A stretch of 43,662 nt of DNA from Limnothrix sp. RL_2_0 (GCA_012033055.1 JAAUPR010000005.1:58159-101820), one strand, 5' to 3'; counted from the first letter of the stretch, positions 35,198 through 43,662 are shown. The notes: generated from the sequence alone by a model not told the origin. Numbers and translations are program-made.

Positions 35198-37612
35198 ATG
35201 GATTGGCGAGAATATCTAAAAGAATGGGAAAAGACGCATACCAAAACAATGCCTGCGAGTATCAAAGCACTTAGGCAAGAGTTTATTCATCGCTTTCCAA
35301 AAGAAAATATCAGTAATCTTAAACTTGAAGATTATGCTTTAGGTAACGTCCAAAAAAATTCAAACAGTTTTTCTACTTGGGTTGAATTTAAAACAAAGAA
35401 GCTAGGCAGTATCGCTGGTGGTAGTTCTAATAAACACGGAATTTACTGGAGCAAAGAAGACAATGATTATCGTTGGAGTAATTTTTTCGGCGTTCCAACA
35501 GCAGAGAAAGCCTTTGAGAGAATTAGATTAGGTCTAGATAAATTAATCCTTACAGTTGAAGAAGAAAGATTTAATGATTTAGATGAAATTGCAGATAATT
35601 ACTTAGGCAAGAATAGCAACACACTTAGAGCAAAGCCTTTATACTTGTATTATCCAGAACAATTTATTCCCATTTTTGCAGTTAAGGAACTTGATTACTT
35701 TTTGGGTTTTTTTGGGTTGCTTATAACAGGAAGATCATTAAATAAAAATCTAAAATTACATCATCACTTACAGTCTTTACCTGAATTTTCCGAGTTCGAC
35801 TCTTGGGGAGTGATGCATTTTTTATATGATTTAAAAACAGATTATATGAAAGTTTCTCAAGTTTCAATAGAAAAAAACAAAAAAGCTTGGATTTTTCAAT
35901 GTAAGCCTGAATTGTTTAATTTAAAAGATGCTTTACAAGAACTAACTCATTTAACTTGGCTTGTTAGTCAGCACAAGCAAGAGATCAAAAAAGGTGATCT
36001 TATCTTTTTATGGGAGTCAGGCAAAGAATCAGGAATCGTCGCATTGGGGACTATTTCAAGTGAAGTCGAGAAAATCGATCAAGACCCTCAAGAAATGGTA
36101 TTTAATTTAGATAGCACCAAGTTTTCAGGGTCACAAGATCGAGTCAAGATTAAAATCGATCAAATTTTAGATTTCAAGTTAACAAGAGAAGTCCTAAAAA
36201 ATCATACTGAGTTGTCAAATCTTTCTATTCTGCGCTTTGCCCAAGGTACTAATTTTGCAGTAGAAACCAATGAACGGAAAATCATCTTATCTTTAATCAA
36301 TGCTGTGAAAGTGGAAGAGAATAATATCTGGAAAGTTTCGCCGGGTGAAAAAGCTTGGTTCTGGAAAGAATGTAAAAGAGGGGGATTTATCAGTATTGGT
36401 TGGGAAGAATTAGGTGACATATCTCTTGTATCTCAAGATTTGTTTGAGAAAAAATCAAAAGAAATAATTCAATTAAGTAATGGAAATAGAACACAGCAAG
36501 CACTAAACCAAGTTTGGAAATTTGCCAAGGAGATAAAAAGAGGAGATAAAATCCTTGCTAATCGTGGAACCAAAGAAATTATCGGGATAGGAACTGTAAC
36601 TGGAGATTATTATTGGGCTGAGGGAGAAACTTATCCACATCGTTTACCAGTCGTCTGGGAAGATACGAGAGTTCGGGATATTGATGAAAAAGGATGGGTA
36701 AGAACTCTTATTCCAGTAAGGCAAGAGAAATATGAAGAAATTTTTAATAGTGATGTTCTTGTAGAATTATATTCTCTCAATAATTTATTAACAGAATCTT
36801 TATTTACAGCGGAAAAGATTAACAAATATCTTAGATCTTTACTTAGAAAAAAACATATTATTTTCAATGGTTCACCGGGAACAGGAAAAACCTTTTTAGC
36901 AGAGAAGTTAGCGAAATATCTAATCAGTGAAAGTGAAGGATTTTTTGAAACGAGTCAATTCCATCCCGCTTATACTTATGAAGATTTTGTTCAAGGTTTA
37001 CGTCCCACCACTGATGAAGATGGAAATCTGAGATATGAAATAGTGCCGGGGCGATTTTTAGAATTTTGCGAAAAAGCAAGAGAGCGAGATGGCAAGTGTG
37101 TTCTTATAATTGATGAAATTAATCGCGCTAATTTATCAGCAGTTTTTGGGGAATTAATGTATTTGCTGGAATATCGAGATCAAGAAATTAAACTCGCAGG
37201 CAGCAACGAACCCTTTAGCATTCCAGATAATGTTTATATTATCGGCACAATGAACACTGCTGATCGTTCCATTGCCCTTGTGGATCATGCCCTGCGTCGT
37301 CGTTTTGCCTTTATTGAACTGCGCCCCGATTACAACATTTTGCGGAAATGGCACGAGCGGGAAAAAACAGGCTTTAATGTTGAACCTTTGATTGTACAGA
37401 TTGAAAAAGTAAACGAGGCGATCGCCGATCGCCACTATCATTTAGGCATTTCATATTTCCTTGACTCCGACTTAACCGAAAATATCGCCGACATTTGGGA
37501 ACTCGAAATTTATCCCTACCTCGAAGAACTCTTTTACAGCGAACCCGATAAATTAGAACAATTCACTTGGGAAAAAATCAAAAACTCAGTCTTAGACGAA
37601 GCAGAAATATGA
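35198..37612 (+). CDS. mcrB: McrB-type GTPase/AAA+ restriction subunit with EVE-like sensor domains
   Basis: An 804-residue fusion. Residues 1-200: a domain not recognised by eye. About 225-365: an EVE-like domain (KAWIFQCKPELFNLKDAL, KKGDLIFLWESGKESGIVAL). About 375-520: a second EVE/PUA-like module (IWKVSPGEKAWFWKECK, ISIGW, KRGDKILANRG). From ~550: the McrB AAA+ motor, with Walker A GSPGTGKT, Walker B CVLIIDEINRANLSAVFGE and the McrB signature GTMNTADRS. McrB hydrolyses GTP and translocates on DNA with McrC, cutting modified DNA; the N-terminal modules would read the modified base. It overlaps mcrC by four bases (ATGA). The first 2.1 kb is AT-rich and HIP1-free, the last 0.3 kb is not. Confidence 0.88.
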   Translation: MDWREYLKEWEKTHTKTMPASIKALRQEFIHRFPKENISNLKLEDYALGNVQKNSNSFSTWVEFKTKKLGSIAGGSSNKHGIYWSKEDNDYRWSNFFGVPTAEKAFERIRLGLDKLILTVEEERFNDLDEIADNYLGKNSNTLRAKPLYLYYPEQFIPIFAVKELDYFLGFFGLLITGRSLNKNLKLHHHLQSLPEFSEFDSWGVMHFLYDLKTDYMKVSQVSIEKNKKAWIFQCKPELFNLKDALQELTHLTWLVSQHKQEIKKGDLIFLWESGKESGIVALGTISSEVEKIDQDPQEMVFNLDSTKFSGSQDRVKIKIDQILDFKLTREVLKNHTELSNLSILRFAQGTNFAVETNERKIILSLINAVKVEENNIWKVSPGEKAWFWKECKRGGFISIGWEELGDISLVSQDLFEKKSKEIIQLSNGNRTQQALNQVWKFAKEIKRGDKILANRGTKEIIGIGTVTGDYYWAEGETYPHRLPVVWEDTRVRDIDEKGWVRTLIPVRQEKYEEIFNSDVLVELYSLNNLLTESLFTAEKINKYLRSLLRKKHIIFNGSPGTGKTFLAEKLAKYLISESEGFFETSQFHPAYTYEDFVQGLRPTTDEDGNLRYEIVPGRFLEFCEKARERDGKCVLIIDEINRANLSAVFGELMYLLEYRDQEIKLAGSNEPFSIPDNVYIIGTMNTADRSIALVDHALRRRFAFIELRPDYNILRKWHEREKTGFNVEPLIVQIEKVNEAIADRHYHLGISYFLDSDLTENIADIWELEIYPYLEELFYSEPDKLEQFTWEKIKNSVLDEAEI

Positions 37613-38799
37613 CCGAAATTGTCCTCACTGAGTATCACACTAAAACCTTTTCAAAAGAGATTATTCCAGAGGCGATCGCCCTAATTATTGCCCAGAAATA
37701 TAGCTCACAAATCACGATTAATTTCGATTGGCAAACACAAAAATGGCAACTTTCACCCAAAGGCTGGATCGGCATAATTCCCATCACCTCTGACTTTTCG
37801 ATTCGCCTCCAACCCAAGACCCAAATCAAATATATTTGGCAGATGTTGGGCTGGGTAGAAAATCTCCAGAGCCTCAAAATTTTTGATAGTCTTAGTGATA
37901 GTGAACCCCTTGAAAATATCTGCGATCGCCTCGCCCGAATCCTTGCAAAAAAGATTTTTCACCGCACCAAACAAGGACTGTACAGCACCTACCTCAGTGA
38001 CCAAGCCCAATTAACCGCGCCCCGTGGTCAAATTCAATGGCATAGAGCCGCCCGCCAACCATGGGAAACCCGTTTACCCTGTCGCTATAGTACCCAAACC
38101 GCCGATGTCCGAGAAAACCAAATTTTGCTATGGACAATTCACCAACTCGGACGCAGTCCCTATCTATTTCAACCCGAAACTACCGACCAACTCCGCCATG
38201 CCCACCGCGCCCTACAACACAGCATTTCCCTAACACCATTTACTGCCAAAGATTGCCATAATTTTCATTACCATCGCCTCAACGAAGATTATGAAATCCT
38301 CCATCAACTGTGCCATTTTTTTCTCGCCAATTTATCCCCTAGCCATCAAATCGGCAATGCCCAAACCATTCCTTTTCTGTTAAATACGGCTATCCTGTAC
38401 GAAAAATTTGTTTACGCTTGGCTCAAACAGAACTTACCAGAACAATACGAAATCAAAGCCCAAGAAAAATACCGCTTCAACGAAAAAACGCATTTTAATA
38501 TCGATCTCGTTCTCTACGATACATATACAAAAAAGGCGATCGCCGTCCTCGATACCAAATACAAAACCCCAGAAAAACCCAGCCCTCAAGACTTAAGTCA
38601 AATTATTTCTTACGCTACTTTTAAACATACCCAGAGAGCCATCCTAATTTATCCTAAACCATTAAAATATTCAGTTGAAGAAATAAAATCAAACATTCAA
38701 ATTGAAACCCTTACTTTTTCATTAGATAAGGATCTAGAGCAAGCAGGCAATGATTTTCTTCATACCTTATTTGCAAACATTCTTAACCTCAAAGAGTAG
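37609..38799 (+). CDS. mcrC: McrC-type endonuclease subunit
   Basis: A 396-residue McrC. The N-terminal half matches the McrB-contact region (IGIIPITSDFSIRLQPKTQIK, then YIWQMLGWVENLQ). The C-terminal PD-(D/E)XK nuclease shows FNIDLVLYD (Asp near residue 297) and VLDTKYK (D-x-K near 314), followed by QIISYATF. It supplies the nuclease of the McrBC complex. ATG 37609 overlaps the mcrB stop, so the pair is translationally coupled; a longer frame from an upstream codon runs inside mcrB and is not used. Contains HIP1 sites (37672, 38538), closer to native codon style than mcrB's 5' part. Confidence 0.9.
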   Translation: MTEIVLTEYHTKTFSKEIIPEAIALIIAQKYSSQITINFDWQTQKWQLSPKGWIGIIPITSDFSIRLQPKTQIKYIWQMLGWVENLQSLKIFDSLSDSEPLENICDRLARILAKKIFHRTKQGLYSTYLSDQAQLTAPRGQIQWHRAARQPWETRLPCRYSTQTADVRENQILLWTIHQLGRSPYLFQPETTDQLRHAHRALQHSISLTPFTAKDCHNFHYHRLNEDYEILHQLCHFFLANLSPSHQIGNAQTIPFLLNTAILYEKFVYAWLKQNLPEQYEIKAQEKYRFNEKTHFNIDLVLYDTYTKKAIAVLDTKYKTPEKPSPQDLSQIISYATFKHTQRAILIYPKPLKYSVEEIKSNIQIETLTFSLDKDLEQAGNDFLHTLFANILNLKE

Positions 38800-38841
38800 G
38801 CGATCGCCTCTTCTTTCCTAATCAGTTGTTTTTAGTTGTTT

Positions 38842-39588
38842 TTAGCCGCTGACCGAAAACGTATCACTATTCCCATACCAACTCGAAAGCCCTTGGGATG
38901 AAGCCGTGATAGGAAGTGGGCAACCTTCAACAGCTTCATGATCTTTTAACGGAGTCTCATCAATGAGGCTGTAATCCGGTTGAACGTACGCATGCTTAGT
39001 ATCGTCATAGGCCAAAACTTCACCATTTTCGATATTGTAAATCCAGCCGTAAATTTTTAATTTGCCCTGATGTAAACGCGATCGCACTACAGGATAAGTT
39101 TGGAGATTGTCGATCTGAACAAGGACATTTTCCGCCACAAGAGTTTCTACTAACTCTTCCCCTTGACAGTGGGGGTAAGTATCATGGACGAGGCGACGGG
39201 TCGATTCCGCATGTTTGAGCCAATCATAGACTAATGGCATCTTGGACTGTAGTTTATTGAGTTTCAGTAAGCCCTTCATCGCGCCACAGTGGGAGTGGCC
39301 ACAGACAATAATTTGCCGAATATCGAGACCCTCGAGGGCATATTCTATCGTTCCCCCTTCACCACCATTCGCTGCACCGTAGGGAGGGATGATGTTTCCA
39401 GCGTTACGAATCACAAACAATTCGCCAATATCAGTTTGAGTAATCAGAGCAGGATCGACGCGGGAGTCAGAACAACAAATGAAGAGAACGCGTGGTTTTT
39501 GACCGTGGGAAAGCTGTTCGAGGAGGTCGTGGTGACTCGCCACATAGCTTTGCTTAAATTTATCCAGCCCGCGAATAAGTTTTTTCAC
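38842..39588 (-). CDS. ccaA: beta-class carbonic anhydrase
   Basis: A 248-residue beta-carbonic anhydrase interconverting CO2 and bicarbonate. Zn ligands are visible: Cys39 (in CCSDSR, with the Asp41-Arg43 dyad), His98 and Cys101 (in CGHSHCGAM). The protein continues past the catalytic core with a C-terminal extension ending SSWYGNSDTFSVSG. Such an extension occurs in the carboxysomal CcaA/IcfA enzymes, where it is linked to shell recruitment, so this is likely the carboxysomal enzyme rather than a periplasmic one (no signal peptide). That subtype is an inference. It converges with mcrC. Confidence 0.88.
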   Translation of the reverse strand: MKKLIRGLDKFKQSYVASHHDLLEQLSHGQKPRVLFICCSDSRVDPALITQTDIGELFVIRNAGNIIPPYGAANGGEGGTIEYALEGLDIRQIIVCGHSHCGAMKGLLKLNKLQSKMPLVYDWLKHAESTRRLVHDTYPHCQGEELVETLVAENVLVQIDNLQTYPVVRSRLHQGKLKIYGWIYNIENGEVLAYDDTKHAYVQPDYSLIDETPLKDHEAVEGCPLPITASSQGLSSWYGNSDTFSVSG

Positions 39589-40273
39589 TGTCGATTTTCT
39601 GAAGTCAAAATTAGGGTGTTAAGCAATGGGTTTTGGTTGTATACACGCTATTTGATACCGTTCTAGGCACTAGCAAAAAAGCGTCAAAAACATTGCTGCT
39701 CAATAATAGTAAACCAAAACGATACATTTACTGAGGTGATCGTGGTGAGGAGGGCGATCGCCCAAAATCATAGCTGATTGTCCAGAATGCAGAAAAAACT
39801 GGGACTTCACGGTGGCTTTAGCCTGCTGACTGTTCGAGCAAGGTATTTTGTGGTCAGTCATTGATGTAAATAATGAAAGCAGAGAATCTTTTGAAATACT
39901 GCGTGGCGATAGAGCCAGTTCGGCTTGTTCTTTCCCTGTACTCGGCAATAGATCCGACAGCATTAATGCCGTTTGGACTTGATGGACAAAATTAAGACCG
40001 AGAAATCTTCGAATTGGTGCTCTCCCCAGTGATCTTCGCCCCTCCCATGCCCTGATCGATTAAGGGGAAAGCTAGTCGAGCATTCTGTCAGCAGAATAAG
40101 GCTCATTAATGGGTTTTTCCTAGATTCATTCTGTTACCCTTTGAGGTGCAGTAGTTGCATCCCCAGAAAACAGAATATTGTGATCTTTAGTGCGCTATGT
40201 ATGATTCCAACCGATGGATTCTCCGGCGCGATCGCCAAACTTCCGAACCCAAAACTTCGCATCTGTGTAAACA
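39589..40273. other. 685-bp region without a supported gene
   Basis: Between carbonic anhydrase and the anti-sigma gene. A minus-strand frame at 39963-39700 (87 residues, MLSDLLPSTGKEQAELALSP) has no recognisable domain and reads through a HIP1 site. Shorter plus-strand frames are broken by stops. The region may hold decayed DNA; nothing in it can be named. Confidence 0.4.
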
Positions 40274-40741
40274 TCACAAAACCTCACTATCACTATCATC
40301 TAGCTGTAAAGTCAGAATATTTTTGTCCTCAGCCCGCTGATATCGATACCCATCGGCGTAGGCACGCAACAAATGCAAACCCAAGCCCCCAATCTCTGCA
40401 TCCACCAACTGAGCTGGTAGAGTCGCCTCCGGATAGCTCGTCGGATCAAAAGGCATACCATCATCTTCGATCCGAATTACCAACCCCGAAGTTTTCGCAA
40501 ATAAACTGATTAAAACAGAATGTTCAGTCTGATCCGCATGGGCATTTTCCATAATATTCATCACCACTTCTTCCAGAAGTAACTGCAATCGGAAGGTTCC
40601 TCGCATTGATAGGCCAATTGTTTCTGCACATTGCTCTAACCACGGACTCATTCGTTCTAAGTCTGACATTTGATTGAGTAATGCCAGTTCAAAAATAACT
40701 GCATCGGCAGTATCGATTGTATTAGTAGATGAAGCATTCAT
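40274..40741 (-). CDS. anti-sigma regulatory factor (RsbW-like serine kinase)
   Basis: A 155-residue GHKL ATPase of the RsbW/SpoIIAB type (HATPase_c_2). The N-box is LLEEVVMNIMENA, the G1 box EDDGMPFDP and the G2 box EIGGLGLHLLRAYADGYRY. Such proteins bind a target (classically a sigma factor) and are released when they bind, and phosphorylate, a STAS-domain antagonist. The STAS protein is encoded 89 bases upstream on the same strand, making a partner-switch pair. The output in this organism is unknown. Confidence 0.88.
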   Translation of the reverse strand: MNASSTNTIDTADAVIFELALLNQMSDLERMSPWLEQCAETIGLSMRGTFRLQLLLEEVVMNIMENAHADQTEHSVLISLFAKTSGLVIRIEDDGMPFDPTSYPEATLPAQLVDAEIGGLGLHLLRAYADGYRYQRAEDKNILTLQLDDSDSEVL

Positions 40742-40830
40742 AAGAAAGTAGTAATGCTGAAAACCAGCTTCAATTCAGATCTAGGTTTTGGAGTGATTGG
40801 ATGTCTTCTTGATCAGAGAAAGAATTGCTT

Positions 40831-41166
40831 CTACAAGGCACTACAGGCTGTTTCAATGTCATCATAAATAGGAATCAGGCGATCGATTCCTGCTGTCACC
40901 AGTGCCTCTTTTACCAAAGGTTGGGGCTGAAGGAGTACCATTTTGCCGCCCTTCCCATTGATGCCCCGTGCTGTGATCATCAGGGTACGCATTCCAAGGG
41001 AAGCCATAAAGCTTACTGCCGACATATCCACAACAATTTGCTTGGCTGCCTCTTCCACTGTACTGCCAAACTCTTCACCCACTTGGTTGACTCCTTGAAT
41101 ATCCATTTTTCCTTCAAGTTTGACGACTCTAATACCGTTCTCTAGGGTTTGACTTTCTAGCTTCAT
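40831..41166 (-). CDS. STAS-domain anti-sigma factor antagonist
   Basis: A 111-residue single STAS domain of the SpoIIAA/RsbV type. The conserved phosphorylation region is visible as VDMSAVSFMASLGMRTLM; the Ser in MASLG corresponds to the residue phosphorylated by the RsbW-type kinase. It would relieve the downstream-encoded anti-sigma factor when unphosphorylated. No PP2C phosphatase that would reset it is found in the window. ATG start; upstream lies the divergent control region shared with the contractile-system genes. Confidence 0.9.
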   Translation of the reverse strand: MKLESQTLENGIRVVKLEGKMDIQGVNQVGEEFGSTVEEAAKQIVVDMSAVSFMASLGMRTLMITARGINGKGGKMVLLQPQPLVKEALVTAGIDRLIPIYDDIETACSAL

Positions 41167-41658
41167 GGCTTAATCTCTGGAAAGATAAATAAGTGTTGCT
41201 ATTAATATATCTTAAAAAATAAATTGGAATCTTGCTATGGGCGATCGCCCTTCTGTTGTATCAAAAAAATAAGGGAACGTCACTGGATACCGGTATGTGT
41301 CTAAGGCTTAATCTTCTAGAGATTTTACGGTTCAGCAGAAAGACTGGCTTGGTATTTTGGGTCGCAAAAAAGTGGAATTCTGTAGGGATAAAGTATTAAG
41401 GCGATCGCTCAATCTTGTAACAAAGGATGTAGTCTAACCCCAATAAACATTGCGAATCATTTTATTTCTCTAAGGAATATTTTGGTTTCTCACAAATCAC
41501 AATATTTTGTCGGTTTAAGTTTAGGCATAATCTAACATTTGCTTGCGAGATGGTTGCAGTAAATTGTCCGGAAATACCGAAATATGCGGCTTTTTTAATG
41601 CGTTTTGCAATCAGAAAAATTGTGTTGTTTAACTGGTTTTGGTTTTGGCTGAGGTTCT
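41167..41658. other. 492-bp divergent region between STAS gene and eCIS cluster
   Basis: No gene seen. Two HIP1-type sites (about 41240 and 41400) and AT-rich stretches. It must hold the promoter of the STAS/anti-sigma pair on the minus strand and that of the contractile-system genes on the plus strand. No defined operator was recognised. Confidence 0.4.
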
Positions 41659-42246
41659 ATGCTCGAAGACTTGGACGCTACTTTGGAGGCCTTGATTAAG
41701 CGAGAATTTGCGTCGGATGTCCCTTCAACTTCGACGGAGGTTCATGTTAGTTTTGAAACGCCTTTTCAGGGGGCGATCGCCCAAAAGCCAGCCCTCAATT
41801 TTTTTCTATATGATGTGCAAGAAAATCTAGAGTTACGCAATGCTGTCGGTGCATGGGAACGGCAAGAAAATGGCCGGGCAATTAAGCGTCGTCCCCCTGC
41901 GAGGGTCGATTGTTCCTATTTGATTACAGCTTGGCCACAGAATGACGAGGATATTAAAACAGAACACCAGTTATTAGGGGAATTGATGCGGGTTTTGCTG
42001 CGATTTCGTCGTATCCCGGAGGTGTTTTGGCAAGATAGTTTAGAGGAGCAGTCCGTATTAATTCGGATGATTAGTTTGCGCCCCAGTAACCTCAATAGTT
42101 TTGGCGAATTTTGGCAGGCGATGGGCGGACGGGATGGCACAAGACCAAAGGTAGTACTGCATTGCACGGTCACAATTGCTGTGGATATTGATGATGAACC
42201 CCTTGTAGCGCCCCTCACTGGTTTGGCGACGGGAGGTGTGGGTTGA
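41659..42246 (+). CDS. Pvc16-family (DUF4255) contractile-system protein
   Basis: A 195-residue DUF4255/Pvc16 family protein, the tail-terminator/cap-like component of extracellular contractile injection systems. Typical features are the N-terminal MLEDLDATLEALIKREF, NFFLYDVQENLELRN and DCSYLITAWP followed by a helix with HQLLGELMRVLLR. A GAGG sits eight bases upstream of the ATG. It is the first gene of the cluster at the window's end, overlapping the next frame, and precedes the sheath gene, a gene order usual in eCIS loci. Confidence 0.85.
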   Translation: MLEDLDATLEALIKREFASDVPSTSTEVHVSFETPFQGAIAQKPALNFFLYDVQENLELRNAVGAWERQENGRAIKRRPPARVDCSYLITAWPQNDEDIKTEHQLLGELMRVLLRFRRIPEVFWQDSLEEQSVLIRMISLRPSNLNSFGEFWQAMGGRDGTRPKVVLHCTVTIAVDIDDEPLVAPLTGLATGGVG

Positions 42247-42865
42247 TTTGGGTTTAACGATTCGTAATGCTCAGGTGGCGATCGCCGGAAAAGTGATCCA
42301 AGCGGTAACGAAAGAAGCCATGGCGGGGGCAGTGGTGGAAATGATTCAAATGCCCGCAAAATTTGCACGGGTTTTACAGTTAAAAGCCCTTCAGGTTGGC
42401 GATCCATGGGTCGGAATGAAAGAGAGGGGCGATCGCCGTATTGCCCAAGCAGATGGCTCATTTTTCTTTACCGATTTGCCCGTGGGTGAATACATTATCC
42501 GCGCCAGCATTCCCAATAGCAGCACCCGTTACAACGCCGTTGAACAGACTTACCAAGTCACGCGCAATGAGACCTCAGAGGTACAGGCGGCGATCGGAGA
42601 TTTAGCCATTCCCCCCACCGGTTTGCAAGGCAAAGTTTTCGCCAAGAAAAAAGGTGTTGCCTTCGCCAAGATTAAGCTGCTGGGCAGCAAAGAGAGCACC
42701 ATTACCGACCAGACAGGAGCCTATCGTTTCACGGGTTTAGAAGCTTCCGGCGGCGAGATGACCCAGAGTATGTTCCAGATTTCCAGCCCCGACCACAGCA
42801 CCCAGCAGCAATCGGTGATTTTACAACAGGGGGTGATGAGCAACATCGATTTTTCTTTTGAGTAA
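42236..42865 (+). CDS. carboxypeptidase-regulatory-like domain protein of eCIS cluster
   Basis: A 209-residue protein with two beta-sandwich repeats of the carboxypeptidase regulatory type. First repeat: VAIAGKVIQAVTKEAMAGAV and ADGSFFFTDLPVGEYIIRAS. Second repeat: LQGKVFAKKKGVAFAKIKLL and TDQTGAYRFTGLEASGG. Such genes lie between DUF4255 and sheath genes in cyanobacterial contractile systems and may form surface decorations or adhesins of the particle; the role is not proven. The start is a GTG at 42236, or a TTG at 42248, overlapping the end of the DUF4255 gene. Followed by sheath after 42 bases. Confidence 0.7.
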   Translation: MWVDLGLTIRNAQVAIAGKVIQAVTKEAMAGAVVEMIQMPAKFARVLQLKALQVGDPWVGMKERGDRRIAQADGSFFFTDLPVGEYIIRASIPNSSTRYNAVEQTYQVTRNETSEVQAAIGDLAIPPTGLQGKVFAKKKGVAFAKIKLLGSKESTITDQTGAYRFTGLEASGGEMTQSMFQISSPDHSTQQQSVILQQGVMSNIDFSFE

Positions 42866-42907
42866 ACCGCTTGTGTTTTGACCGTCATGTTTTAAGGAGT
42901 TCTGTCC

Positions 42908-43545
42908 ATGCCCAGTTACCTTTCACCCGGTGTCTACGTCGAAGAAGTCGCCTCAGGTTCTGCCCCCATCGCCGGAGTGGGAACCAGCATTGCCGCGTTT
43001 ATTGGCACAGTTCATCCCGCCGCCTACAGCGCGAAAATCATTACGAAAACCATTGGCTCTAGTACCTCCCCCGTGGATATTGGCGAAGGGACTGGCGGTG
43101 CGAAAAAGAACTATGTTTTCGAGAATATTGCTACTATCGCTGGCGAAAATTATGGCTTTTTTGTCGATGGTGAAGCGGTCACTGTCGAGTCTGTGACCAA
43201 TGGTGAGGGGGGGTCACGGTTAAGTTTGCGGAGGCGATCGCCAGCGGTGCAAGAATTACAGGTTATTACGAACAACAGGAAATTGCCACTGCCGCTTCTG
43301 TTTACGCTGCGGAGGGAGAGATCAAACTTTGTACGAATTTCACCGAGTTTAAAAAGTATTTCGGCGATTTTATGGCGCCCACGGGGGACACTGCCGGACA
43401 AAATACCCTTGCCCATTCGGTGTATGGGTTCTTTCGCAATGGCGGCACGCGCTGTTATATCACTTGGATTTCAGGGCAAACCAAAATTGCTGGGGTACTA
43501 GAAGACTTTGAGGCGATCGATGAGATTACCCTCGTGGGTAGTCCT
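42908..43545 (+). pseudogene. contractile tail sheath protein, frameshifted and interrupted
   Basis: The N-terminus MPSYLSPGVYVEEVASGSAP is the classic phage/eCIS sheath start, with an AAGGAG ribosome site upstream. The frame holds to VTNGEGG, where a run of seven G (43207-43213) shifts it. One extra G would give VTVKFAEAIASGARITGYYE, joining the second frame (FTEFKKYFGDF, NTLAHSVYGFFRNGGTRCY, LEDFEAIDEITLVGSP). After that Pro (about 43545) the sheath sequence ends abruptly: KRIRMNCSDGQKTK and stop are unlike any sheath. About two thirds of the protein is missing. The gene is broken twice as given. Confidence 0.8.
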
Positions 43546-43662
43546 AAAAGGATAAGGATGAATTGTAGTGATGGACAAAAAACCAAATAGCTCCAATGTG
43601 ATTTTCTATCTTTTTAGAAAAGGATAATGTTTTCCGCACTAATCGTGAAATTCGTTGACGCA
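43546..43662. mobile_element. possible insertion sequence start at window end
   Basis: From about 43546 the sequence leaves the sheath gene and turns AT-rich and unrelated. A short frame from ATG 43571 stops after 18 codons, and another begins at ATG 43627 (MFSALIVKFVDA) and is cut by the window edge. An insertion sequence in the sheath gene is the simplest reading, but neither transposase nor terminal repeat can be confirmed in 117 bases. Confidence 0.35.

Noticed and set aside
38821-38842. TTGTTTTTAGTTGTTTTTAG direct repeat between mcrC and carbonic anhydrase as terminator
   Set aside because: There is no stem next to the T-rich repeat, so a terminator is not supported.
39700-39963. 87-codon minus-strand frame after carbonic anhydrase
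   Set aside because: No domain, no clear ribosome site, and it reads through a HIP1 site; not enough to call a gene.
1-43662. The many GCGATCGC octamers as a possible regulatory or CRISPR-like array
   Set aside because: They are scattered, within genes as well as between, and are the ordinary HIP1 signature of many cyanobacteria; no regular repeat-spacer array exists.

Overview
The window is cyanobacterial. Its coding and intergenic DNA is full of the octamer GCGATCGC (HIP1), and the gene content fits: glucosylglycerol and sucrose osmolyte enzymes, a carboxysomal-type beta-carbonic anhydrase and a PTPA-CTERM surface protein. Carrying both glucosylglycerol and sucrose loci points to a euryhaline or marine strain. 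A relative of Picosynechococcus / Leptolyngbya PCC 7376 is a guess from recall, not something shown here.

Layout. 0-1.4 kb: AT-rich, almost HIP1-free DNA with a twice-frameshifted gene followed by an intact DUF488 gene. 1.7-6.5 kb: an EamA transporter, truncated amidohydrolase and LysR-regulator remnants with a small inverted-repeat-bounded insertion, an S9 peptidase and a Coa1-family gene broken by a 7-bp tandem duplication. 6.5-8.1 kb: an exosortase-type surface protein and a long gap. 8.1-22.8 kb: a glucosylglycerol (GG) locus. On the minus strand it reads gghA-glpK-stpA-ggtA-ggtB-ggtC-ggtD; divergently on the plus strand, ggpS-glpD. Together these cover GG synthesis, dephosphorylation, uptake, hydrolysis and recycling of glycerol. 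23-31 kb: a GH13 hydrolase, then the plus-strand sucrose cluster spsA-spp-frkA-ams. 31.2-35.2 kb: an IS66-type transposase remnant, mutS, and a small cassette (decayed nucleotidyltransferase plus Uma2) followed by a second, divergent copy of the mutS 3' end. 35.2-38.8 kb: a McrBC-type restriction pair. 38.8-41.2 kb: carbonic anhydrase and an anti-sigma/STAS partner-switch pair. 41.6 kb to the end: the start of an extracellular contractile injection system (eCIS) cluster whose sheath gene is frameshifted and then interrupted.

How it fits together. About 23 kb (8.1-31.2 kb) forms a compatible-solute island. GgpS and StpA make GG from nucleotide-glucose and glycerol-3-phosphate. GlpK and GlpD connect glycerol to the glycerophosphate pool. 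GghA hydrolyses GG. GgtABCD retrieves leaked solute. SpsA and Spp make sucrose, while amylosucrase and fructokinase return it to glucan and fructose-6-phosphate.

The outer parts of the window are mosaics of accessory DNA with many broken genes. The most notable signals are the duplicated mutS terminus, which carries a clamp-binding-like motif and flanks a toxin/nuclease-like cassette; several homopolymer or short-repeat frameshifts; and HIP1-free blocks inside otherwise native loci (spsA, most of mcrB). No CRISPR array, tRNA or rRNA was seen.
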